Source: Comamonas phosphati
GTDB lineage: Bacteria; Pseudomonadota; Gammaproteobacteria; Burkholderiales; Burkholderiaceae_C
Reading direction: 5' to 3'
NCBI RefSeq assembly: GCF_014637085.1
Contig: NZ_BMEU01000027.1
Span: 1-49,659 of the forward strand
DNA: 49,659 nucleotides
Part shown: in pieces, positions 43,506 to 49,659 of the stretch
Numbering within the stretch: the stretch's first letter is position 1
Layout of the letters: each line of letters opens with the position of its first letter
Made by a program: the position numbers and the translations under genes
The notes under the pieces: generated by a model
The model's database searches: none
The model's input: only the letters and a program-made list of their open reading frames with translations
Told to the model about the DNA's origin: nothing

Positions 43506-44012
43506 TCAGGCTTTTGCCTGGGCCAGCATGGTGCCGGCATCGCTGACTTCGAACTTGCCCGGGCCTTCCACGTTCAGCGTGGCGACCTTGCCATCCTTGA
43601 CCAGCATGGAGAAGCGGTTGGCGCGCAGGCCCAGGCCCTTGCCGTTGAGGTCCAGCGTCAGGCCCGTGGCCTTGGCAAATGCGGCATCGCCGTCGGCGAT
43701 CATGCGCACCTTGCCGCCGGCCTTCTGGTCACGGCCCCAGGCGCCCATCACGAAGGCGTCGTTGACGGCCAGGCACCAGATCTCATCCACGCCGGCTGCC
43801 TTGAGCTCGGCGGCCTGGGCCACGTAGCCCGGCAGGTGCTTTTCGGAGCAGGTGGGCGTGAACGCGCCGGGCACGGCGAACAGGGCAACAGTCTTGCCGG
43901 CGAGAGCCTCGGGCAGCTTGACGGGGTTGGGGCCGATGCTGCAGCCGTTGCCTTCGACTTCCACGTATTCAGCCAGCGTGACTGCTGGCAGGGCGTCTCC
44001 AACTTTGATCAT
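43506..44012 (-). CDS. Peroxiredoxin, Prx5 (redoxin) type
   Basis: A 168-aa thiol peroxidase. The peroxidatic cysteine is C55 in AVPGAFTPTCSEKHLPGYV. The family segments LKAAGVDEIWCLAVNDAFVM and GLGLRANRFSMLVKDGKV are present. Prx5-type enzymes reduce peroxides, often with glutathione/glutaredoxin; the reductant here is not visible. It lies downstream of the S10 operon, separated by a terminator, with its own AGGAGA-like site before ATG. Confidence 0.93.
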   Translation of the reverse strand: MIKVGDALPAVTLAEYVEVEGNGCSIGPNPVKLPEALAGKTVALFAVPGAFTPTCSEKHLPGYVAQAAELKAAGVDEIWCLAVNDAFVMGAWGRDQKAGGKVRMIADGDAAFAKATGLTLDLNGKGLGLRANRFSMLVKDGKVATLNVEGPGKFEVSDAGTMLAQAKA

Positions 44013-44063
44013 TGCTATCTCCTTTGGTTGCTAACAAGGGCTGCCGACATGACGGCCCAAATG

Positions 44064-44093
44064 AAAAAACGACCCACATTGTGGGTCGTTTTC
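44064..44093 (-). terminator. Terminator at the end of the S10 operon
   Basis: AAAACGACCCAC and GTGGGTCGTTTT pair around a 3-nt loop, followed on the minus strand by further T. It lies 32 nt after rpsQ. Confidence 0.88.
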
Positions 44094-44124
44094 AAGGGGC
44101 TTGCGCCAGTGTGCCTGGTTAGGC

Positions 44125-44394
44125 TTACACCAGGGCGGCCTTTTGCACCAAGCGGGTGGCAACCCAGTTCTTGGTCTTGGAGAGAGGACGGCTCTCGGTG
44201 ATTTCGACCACGTCGCCCAGCTTGTACTCACCTTGCTCGTCGTGAGCGTGGTACTTGCTCGACTTGATCATGATCTTGTCGTAGATGGGGTGCTTGACGC
44301 GACGCTCAACCAGAACGGTCACGGTCTTGGCACGCTTGTCGCTGACCACCTTGCCGATCAAGGTGCGCTTGAGGGATGTTTTAGCTTCCGTCAT
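44125..44394 (-). CDS. rpsQ: 30S ribosomal protein S17
   Basis: An 89-aa S17 that binds 16S rRNA early in assembly. [20 protein letters not shown] and [19 protein letters not shown] are the conserved blocks. It is the last gene of the S10 operon, where a terminator follows instead of rplN. Confidence 0.97.
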   Translation of the reverse strand: MTEAKTSLKRTLIGKVVSDKRAKTVTVLVERRVKHPIYDKIMIKSSKYHAHDEQGEYKLGDVVEITESRPLSKTKNWVATRLVQKAALV

Positions 44395-44403
44395 GTCGGC
44401 TCC

Positions 44404-44601
44404 TTATTTGGCGGCTTGCTTTTCAGCAAGGATGGTCTTGGCACGAGCGATGTCACGGCGGGTGGCCTTGATGGTCGCGGTGTTGCCCAGTTGTTGCGTG
44501 GCCTTTTGCATGCGCAGACCGAAGTGAGCCTTTTGCAGGGACTTCACTTCAGCTTCCAGGCCAGCCACGTCTTTTTGGCGGAGTTCAGCAGATTTCGTCA
44601 T
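44404..44601 (-). CDS. rpmC: 50S ribosomal protein L29
   Basis: A 65-aa L29, a two-helix protein near the exit tunnel. [20 protein letters not shown] and [20 protein letters not shown] are recognisable. The start at 44601 has GGAGAT upstream; a longer frame is shadow of rplP. It lies between rplP and rpsQ with 10- and 9-nt gaps. Confidence 0.96.
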   Translation of the reverse strand: MTKSAELRQKDVAGLEAEVKSLQKAHFGLRMQKATQQLGNTATIKATRRDIARAKTILAEKQAAK

Positions 44602-44611
44602 GTTGATCTCC

Positions 44612-45028
44612 TTAAGCACCAATGTGACGGGACACGAAGGTCGTGCGCAGAGGCAGCTTCGCAGCGGCCAGGCGGAACGCCTCACGGGCCAGCTCTTCAG
44701 GCACACCCACGATTTCGTAGATCATCTTGCCGGGCTGGATTTCGGCCACGTAGTACTCGGGGTTGCCCTTACCGTTACCCATACGCACTTCTGCGGGCTT
44801 GGTAGAGATTGGCTTGTCCGGGAACACGCGGATCCAGATACGGCCGCCACGCTTGACGTGACGGGAAATTGCACGACGTGCAGCTTCGATCTGGCGGGCC
44901 GTCAGACGGCCGCGGTCAGTGGACTTCAGGCCGAAGTCACCGAAAGCAACGGAGTTACCACGCGTTGCGATGCCGGTGTTGCGACCCTTTTGCTCCTTGC
45001 GGTATTTGCGGCGAGCAGGTTGCAGCAT
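44612..45028 (-). CDS. rplP: 50S ribosomal protein L16
   Basis: A 138-aa L16 at the A-site region of the 50S subunit. [40 protein letters not shown] and [20 protein letters not shown] are the family motifs. It follows rpsC by 2 nt. Confidence 0.98.
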   Translation of the reverse strand: MLQPARRKYRKEQKGRNTGIATRGNSVAFGDFGLKSTDRGRLTARQIEAARRAISRHVKRGGRIWIRVFPDKPISTKPAEVRMGNGKGNPEYYVAEIQPGKMIYEIVGVPEELAREAFRLAAAKLPLRTTFVSRHIGA

Positions 45029-45030
45029 GT

Positions 45031-45906
45031 TTATTCTCCTTTACCGTCCGCTGCAGCTGCAGCGGGCGCGTCAGTCTTGCGAACGCGCTTAACGGAATCA
45101 GCACCAGCGCCTGCAGGCTTGTCGCTGCCATCGGCAGGAGCGGCATTGGTGCCAGCGGGGCGGCGGCCACCACGGCCGGCGCCATCACGGCGGCCGTCGC
45201 CACGGCCATCACGGCGGGGACCGCGAGGACGACGCTCGTCTTCGGGACGAGGCGTTTCCACTGCGGGCAGGTCGTTGCGGCCCAGGGTATCACCCTTGTA
45301 GACCCAGACCTTCACGCCGATCACGCCGTAAGTCGTCTTGGCTTCGGAGAAGCCATAGTCGATGTCGGCACGCAGGGTGTGCAGCGGCACGCGGCCTTCA
45401 CGGTACCACTCGGTACGAGCGATTTCGATACCGTTCAGACGGCCGGACGACATGATCTTGATGCCCTGGGCACCCAGACGCATGGCGTTCTGCATGGCAC
45501 GCTTCATGGCGCGGCGGAACATGATGCGCTTTTCCAGCTGCTGGCAGATGGAGTCGGCGATCAGCTTGGCATCGATTTCGGGCTTGCGCACTTCTTCGAT
45601 GTTCACGGCCACGGGCACGCCCAGGCGAGTCGCGAGTTCCTTCTTCAGGTTCTCGATGTCTTCACCCTTCTTGCCAATCACCACGCCCGGACGAGCCGAG
45701 AAAATGGTGATGCGGGCATTCTTGGCAGGACGCTCGATCAGAACGCGCGACACGGCGGCGTTCTTCAGCTTGGCCTTCAGGTATTCGCGCACCTTGATGT
45801 CTTCGGCCAGCATGCCGGCGAAGTCACGGTTGCTGGCGTACCAGCGGCTTGCCCAGTTGCGGCTCACCGCCAGACGGAAGCCGGTAGGATGGATTTTCTG
45901 TCCCAT
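45031..45906 (-). CDS. rpsC: 30S ribosomal protein S3 with long C-terminal extension
   Basis: A 291-aa S3. The KH domain includes [20 protein letters not shown], and [20 protein letters not shown] is conserved. The core ends near residue 215. A further tail of about 70 residues is Arg/Gly-rich ([20 protein letters not shown]) then Ala-rich, longer than in E. coli (233 aa). Such tails occur in related beta-proteobacteria. It probably contacts mRNA or rRNA at the entry channel. Confidence 0.97.
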   Translation of the reverse strand: MGQKIHPTGFRLAVSRNWASRWYASNRDFAGMLAEDIKVREYLKAKLKNAAVSRVLIERPAKNARITIFSARPGVVIGKKGEDIENLKKELATRLGVPVAVNIEEVRKPEIDAKLIADSICQQLEKRIMFRRAMKRAMQNAMRLGAQGIKIMSSGRLNGIEIARTEWYREGRVPLHTLRADIDYGFSEAKTTYGVIGVKVWVYKGDTLGRNDLPAVETPRPEDERRPRGPRRDGRGDGRRDGAGRGGRRPAGTNAAPADGSDKPAGAGADSVKRVRKTDAPAAAAADGKGE

Positions 45907-45922
45907 ATTCTTCCTTTAGGCC

Positions 45923-46255
45923 TCAGTTACCCACTGTCACGTAGATGTGGCAGGTAGGCTTGCTGATGCGGTTGCCACGGCCCTTGGCGCGAGCAGTGAA
46001 ACGCTTGAGCGTGGTGCCTTGCTCGACGTAGATGGTCTTGACCTTCAGTTCGTCGATATCGGCGCCGTCATTGTGCTCAGCGTTGGCGATAGCGGATTCC
46101 AGAACCTTCTTCACGATCACGGCAGCTTTTTTCTGCGTGAACTGGAGAATGTTCAGAGCTTGATCCACCTTCTTGCCGCGGATCAGATCCGCGACTAGGC
46201 GACCCTTGTCAACAGACAAGCGGACGCCACGGAGAACAGCACGTGTTTCAGACAT
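45923..46255 (-). CDS. rplV: 50S ribosomal protein L22
   Basis: A 110-aa L22. [20 protein letters not shown] and the exit-tunnel hairpin [20 protein letters not shown] are intact; the hairpin is where macrolide-resistance changes arise in other species. It lies between rpsS and rpsC. Confidence 0.97.
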   Translation of the reverse strand: MSETRAVLRGVRLSVDKGRLVADLIRGKKVDQALNILQFTQKKAAVIVKKVLESAIANAEHNDGADIDELKVKTIYVEQGTTLKRFTARAKGRGNRISKPTCHIYVTVGN

Positions 46256-46265
46256 GTTCTATTCC

Positions 46266-46541
46266 TTACTTCTTGGCTTTCTTGTCCGCAGGGTGACCCT
46301 TGAAGGTACGAGTCAGCGCGAATTCACCCAGCTTGTGGCCGACCATCTGGTCCGTCACATACACCGGCACGTGTTGCTTGCCGTTGTGCACGGCGATGGT
46401 CAGGCCGATGAACTCGGGCAGAACCATGGAGCGACGCGACCAGGTCTTCACTGGCTTCTTGTCCTTGGTGGCGATGGCCTTCTCGACCTTTGCCAGCAAG
46501 TGATGGTCAACAAACGGGCCCTTTTTGAGAGAACGAGTCAT
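46266..46541 (-). CDS. rpsS: 30S ribosomal protein S19
   Basis: A 91-aa S19 of the 30S head. [40 protein letters not shown] and [18 protein letters not shown] are typical. It lies between rplB and rplV. Confidence 0.98.
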   Translation of the reverse strand: MTRSLKKGPFVDHHLLAKVEKAIATKDKKPVKTWSRRSMVLPEFIGLTIAVHNGKQHVPVYVTDQMVGHKLGEFALTRTFKGHPADKKAKK

Positions 46542-46551
46542 TTGCTACCCC

Positions 46552-47376
46552 TTACTTCTTGCGGCGCGACACAATCATGCCTTGTGTGCGCTTGTTGTTA
46601 CGGGTACGGTAGCCCTTCGTCAGGTTGCCCCATGGGTCAACAGCGTGACGGCCTTCACCGGTCTTGCCTTCACCACCACCGTGCGGGTGGTCGACAGGGT
46701 TCATCACCACGCCGCGAACGGTCGGGCGGATACCCATCCAACGCTTCACACCGGCCTTGCCCAGTTGGCGCAGGCTGTGCTCTTCGTTGGCAACTTCACC
46801 GATGGTGGCACGGCATTCGATGTGCACCTTGCGCACTTCGCCCGAACGCATACGCACCTGGGCGTAGATGCCTTCGCGGGCCAGCAGCGTGGCGGACGTA
46901 CCAGCCGAGCGGGCGATCTGAGCACCGGCACCGATCTTCAGTTCGATGCAGTGGATGGTCGAACCCACGGGGATGTTGCGGATAGGCAGGGTGTTGCCCA
47001 CGCGGATGGGAGCTTCGGAGCCGCTGACGATGGTGGCGCCCACTTCCAGGTTGCGAGGAGCAATGATGTAGCGACGCTCGCCGTCGGCATAGCACACCAG
47101 AGCGATGTGGGCCGTACGGTTGGGGTCGTACTCGATGCGCTCGACCTTGGCGGGGATGCCGTCCTTGGTGCGCTTGAAGTCCACCACGCGGTAGTGGTGC
47201 TTGTGACCACCGCCCTTGTGGCGAGTCGTGATGTGACCGTTGTTGTTGCGGCCTGCCTTCTGGTGCTGGGGTTCCAGCAGAGGAGCAAAGCCTTCACCCT
47301 TGTGCAGGTGGTCACGTGTGACCTTCACCGTGCCGCGTTGGCCGGGGGTCGTCGGTTTGAGCTTGATAACAGCCAT
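46552..47376 (-). CDS. rplB: 50S ribosomal protein L2
   Basis: A 274-aa L2, needed for subunit joining and the peptidyl-transferase centre. [20 protein letters not shown] at the start, [20 protein letters not shown], and the conserved [20 protein letters not shown] with its His residue are present. It lies 2 nt after rplW. Confidence 0.98.
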   Translation of the reverse strand: MAVIKLKPTTPGQRGTVKVTRDHLHKGEGFAPLLEPQHQKAGRNNNGHITTRHKGGGHKHHYRVVDFKRTKDGIPAKVERIEYDPNRTAHIALVCYADGERRYIIAPRNLEVGATIVSGSEAPIRVGNTLPIRNIPVGSTIHCIELKIGAGAQIARSAGTSATLLAREGIYAQVRMRSGEVRKVHIECRATIGEVANEEHSLRQLGKAGVKRWMGIRPTVRGVVMNPVDHPHGGGEGKTGEGRHAVDPWGNLTKGYRTRNNKRTQGMIVSRRKK

Positions 47377-47378
47377 GA

Positions 47379-47693
47379 TTAAGCAGCCTCCCCAGACAGG
47401 TTCAGCTCTTGACCGGGCTTGAGCATCACGTAAGCCTTGCGCACGTTGTCACGGCGGCCCACGGTCTTGCCGAAGCGCTTGGTCTTTCCCTTGGTGTTCA
47501 CCACGGAAACGCCAGCCACTTCCACCTTGAACATCAGTTCCACGGCGGCCTTGATTTCGGGCTTGGTAGCGTTCTGCAGCACCTTGAATGTCACAGCATT
47601 GGACTTTTCAGCAACCAGGGTGGCCTTTTCGGACACGATGGGAGCCACCAACACTTGCATCAGACGACCTTCGTCAAACTTGAGCGTGCTCAT
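47379..47693 (-). CDS. rplW: 50S ribosomal protein L23
   Basis: A 104-aa L23, the docking site for trigger factor and SRP at the tunnel exit. [20 protein letters not shown] and [20 protein letters not shown] are conserved. It overlaps rplD by 4 nt. Confidence 0.97.
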   Translation of the reverse strand: MSTLKFDEGRLMQVLVAPIVSEKATLVAEKSNAVTFKVLQNATKPEIKAAVELMFKVEVAGVSVVNTKGKTKRFGKTVGRRDNVRKAYVMLKPGQELNLSGEAA

Positions 47694-48313
47694 GCGAACA
47701 TCTCCTTGAGTTTGTCGATCGCGCCCTTGGTGACGAGCACTTTCTTGTAGTGCACCAGCGACACGGGGTCGGCATAGCGCGGCTCAACCACGAACACGTT
47801 CTTCAGATTGCGGGATGCCAGGTACAGGTTCTCGTCGATTTCTTCGGCGATCACCATGACCGAGGACTCCAGGTTCATGGCCTTGAACTTGTCGGCCAGC
47901 ACCTTGGTCTTGGGTGTATCCAGCTTCAGCGATTCCACCACGGCCAGACGGCCTTCGCGGGCCAGCTGCGACAGGATGGCGGCCATGCCAGCGCGGTACA
48001 TCTTCTTGTTGATCTTCTGCGCGAAGTTTTCTTCGGGCAGGTTCGGGAAGATGCGACCGCCGCCACGCCACAGAGGCGAGGAGGACATACCGGCACGTGC
48101 GCGGCCAGTGCCCTTTTGCTTGAAGGGCTTGGCAGTGGTGTGACGCACTTGCTCACGGTCCTTCTGGGCGCGGGTGCCCTGGCGTGCGTTGGCACGGTAG
48201 GCGATCACCAGCTGGTGGACCAGGTCTTCGTTGAATTCACGACCGAACACGGTCTCGGGGGCATCGAACTTCGATGCGGCCTGGCCTTGTTCATTCAGGA
48301 GTTCGAGCTGCAT
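47690..48313 (-). CDS. rplD: 50S ribosomal protein L4
   Basis: A 207-aa L4. The extended loop [20 protein letters not shown] reaches into the exit tunnel. [20 protein letters not shown] is conserved. In E. coli, L4 represses the S10 operon; whether that holds here is unknown. Its start shares one base with the rplC stop. Confidence 0.98.
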   Translation of the reverse strand: MQLELLNEQGQAASKFDAPETVFGREFNEDLVHQLVIAYRANARQGTRAQKDREQVRHTTAKPFKQKGTGRARAGMSSSPLWRGGGRIFPNLPEENFAQKINKKMYRAGMAAILSQLAREGRLAVVESLKLDTPKTKVLADKFKAMNLESSVMVIAEEIDENLYLASRNLKNVFVVEPRYADPVSLVHYKKVLVTKGAIDKLKEMFA

Positions 48314-48987
48314 TAGTTCGCTCCTTTGGAAGCTTTAGCCTTGATCGCGGGGCGCACTGTCACAAAGCCACCCTTGGAGCCAGGAACAGCGCCCTTGATC
48401 AAGAGCAGTTGACGTGCTTCGTCGATACGAACCACATCGAGGTTTTGTGTAGTGACGGTTTCGTCGCCCATGTGGCCGGTCATGCGCTTGCCGGGGAACA
48501 CACGACCGGGGTCCTGTGCCATGCCGATCGAGCCGGGGACATTGTGCGAACGGCTGTTACCGTGCGATGCGCGCTGCGAACTGAAGTTGTGACGCTTGAT
48601 CGTGCCGGCGTAACCCTTGCCGATGGAGGTGCCTTGCACGTCCACCTTCTGGCCAACGCTGAACAGTTCTGCCACGGGCAGGACGGCACCAGCGGCGTAC
48701 TTGCCAGCGGTTTCTTCGGTCACTTGGAATTCACGGGTCACTTCACCGGCTTCGACGCCCGCCTTGGCGAGGTGGCCGGCTTGAGGCTTGGTCACGCGAG
48801 ATGCCTTGCGCGAACCGAACGTGACCTGCAGGGCCACGTAGCCATCGTTCTCTTGGGTTTTGACCTGGGTCACGCGGTTGTTGGACACATCCACCACTGT
48901 GACAGGCACTGCGTCCCCATCATCAGTGAACAGACGCATCATGCCCACCTTGCGACCCAGCAACCCCAGGGAGTTGCTCAGACTCAT
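48313..48987 (-). CDS. rplC: 50S ribosomal protein L3
   Basis: A 224-aa L3. It begins [20 protein letters not shown]. The methylated glutamine region and [20 protein letters not shown] are conserved. The start at 48987 matches the family; a longer frame to 49023 is not needed. It is separated from rpsJ by 212 nt with two hairpins, more than usual. Confidence 0.97.
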   Translation of the reverse strand: MSLSNSLGLLGRKVGMMRLFTDDGDAVPVTVVDVSNNRVTQVKTQENDGYVALQVTFGSRKASRVTKPQAGHLAKAGVEAGEVTREFQVTEETAGKYAAGAVLPVAELFSVGQKVDVQGTSIGKGYAGTIKRHNFSSQRASHGNSRSHNVPGSIGMAQDPGRVFPGKRMTGHMGDETVTTQNLDVVRIDEARQLLLIKGAVPGSKGGFVTVRPAIKAKASKGAN

Positions 48988-49082
48988 TTGTTTGCTCCAA
49001 AACTTCCGCCGCTGAAACTGCAATTGGCCCAGCGTTGCGCTTCGCTTGTTAAAAGCTCACGCACGAAAGAAGGTTAATAAAA

Positions 49083-49148
49083 CTTCGCATCAAAGGCGAA
49101 GCCCCAAATTTTAACGCGAACTGCTTTTTCAAGCAAGTTCGCGTTAAA
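49083..49148 (-). promoter_or_regulatory. Two hairpins in the rpsJ-rplC spacer (attenuator-like)
   Basis: In minus-strand order, TTTAACGCGAACT pairs with AGTTCGCGTTAAA (49148-49110), a 13-bp stem. Next CTTCGC pairs with GCGAAG (49101-49083), followed by TTTTATT. The second is terminator-like. They could reduce or control read-through from tuf-rpsJ into the rest of the S10 operon, or end the str part while a new promoter lies downstream. Confidence 0.6.
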
Positions 49149-49199
49149 CAAAGACCTTCAAAGCCCCCAAGGACGAACCCCGGAGGGCTGTCGAACTTC

Positions 49200-49511
49200 T
49201 TATTGCAGTTTGATTTCGACGTCCACGCCTGCGGGCAGGTCCAGCTTCATCAGGGCGTCAACCGTCTTGTCGGTCGGGTCGACGATGTCCATCAGACGCT
49301 GGTGCGTGCGGATTTCGAACTGGTCGCGGCTGGTCTTGTTGACGTGCGGCGAACGCAGGATGTCGAAACGCTTCATGCGGGTCGGCAGGGGCACGGGACC
49401 CTTGACGATGGCGCCGGTGCGCTTGGCGGTGTCAACGATCTCGGCTGCAGACTGGTCGATCAGCTTGTAGTCGAACGCCTTCAGGCGGATACGGATCTTT
49501 TGCTTAGACAT
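49200..49511 (-). CDS. rpsJ: 30S ribosomal protein S10
   Basis: A 103-aa S10, also known as Nus[41 protein letters not shown] and [20 protein letters not shown] are standard. It follows tuf by 25 nt on the minus strand, the str-S10 junction order. Confidence 0.98.
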   Translation of the reverse strand: MSKQKIRIRLKAFDYKLIDQSAAEIVDTAKRTGAIVKGPVPLPTRMKRFDILRSPHVNKTSRDQFEIRTHQRLMDIVDPTDKTVDALMKLDLPAGVDVEIKLQ

Positions 49512-49536
49512 TGTGAATTCCCAGCTTTTCTAAGAA

Positions 49537-49659
49537 TTACGCAATGATCGTGGCAACCACGCCAGCGCCCACGGTGCGGCCGCCTTCGCGGATAGCGAAG
49601 CGCAGACCTTCTTCCATGGCGATGGGGGCGATCAGCTTCACGGTGATCGACACGTTGTC
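49537..49659 (-). CDS. tuf: Elongation factor Tu, C-terminal fragment (runs off the right edge)
   Basis: The last 40 codons of EF-Tu, ending [20 protein letters not shown] then Ala and stop. It is upstream of rpsJ, so this is the tufA-type copy of the str operon. It is a second tuf gene, in the same direction as the one at the left edge. Confidence 0.97.
   Translation of the reverse strand, partial: DNVSITVKLIAPIAMEEGLRFAIREGGRTVGAGVVATIIA

Overview
The window reads as chromosome of a beta-proteobacterium of the Comamonadaceae (Comamonas/Delftia type). The evidence is the S10 and atp operon organisation, the lipB-lipA and ptsI-ptsH-EIIA clusters, a tRNA-tufB operon, high GC, and short intergenic repeats of the kind seen in this family. 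Genus is inferred from protein character, not from a search.

Layout. 1-551 (minus strand): 5' end of one tuf gene preceded by tRNA-Tyr, tRNA-Gly and tRNA-Thr. 632-12111: a probable genomic island. It is bounded by an intact tRNA-Arg(CCG) at 12036-12111 and a degenerate direct copy of that tRNA's 3' half at 632-681. Inside is one compact 13-gene minus-strand operon for the corrin ring of cobalamin and for cobalt uptake (917-11129), led by a cobalamin riboswitch (about 11254-11436), then a decayed IS3-type orfA. 12186-18933: TetR regulator divergent from a three-gene RND efflux operon, with a palindromic operator between them. 19203-24108: diheme cytochrome c5-like protein, a conserved protein of unknown function, a YheT-type hydrolase, and a lemA-TPM-TPM operon. 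24109-26886: accessory islet with a CC0125-type lipoprotein, a secreted trypsin-like protease with an unrecognised C-terminal domain, and an integron attC-like site. 26887-27153: small lipoprotein. 27347-34586 (minus): complete atpIBEFHAGDC operon with a dispersed repeat between atpD and atpC. 34994-37215: ybeD-lipB-lipA. 37645-40238 (minus): EIIA-HPr-EI. 40239-43505: lipoprotein, TlpA thioredoxin, GNAT, DoxX, and one complete plus one split copy of a palindromic MITE-like element. 43506-49659 (minus): peroxiredoxin and the S10 operon from tuf-rpsJ to rpsQ.

How the genes work together. The cobalamin operon combines CbiX, CbiG and CbiD, which mark the early-cobalt-insertion route, with methyltransferases CobA, CobI, CobJ, CobM and CobL and mutase CbiC. 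CbtA and CbtB supply cobalt. No precorrin-6A reductase (cobK/cbiJ) and no late adenosylation or nucleotide-loop genes are present here. Lipoate made by LipB and LipA, proton-driven ATP synthesis and ribosomal proteins make up the housekeeping part.

The most interesting signals are the tRNA-Arg-bounded cobalamin island, the attC-like site after the protease gene, the MITE-like hairpin whose two ends bracket the doxX gene, and the dispersed repeat inside the atp operon.
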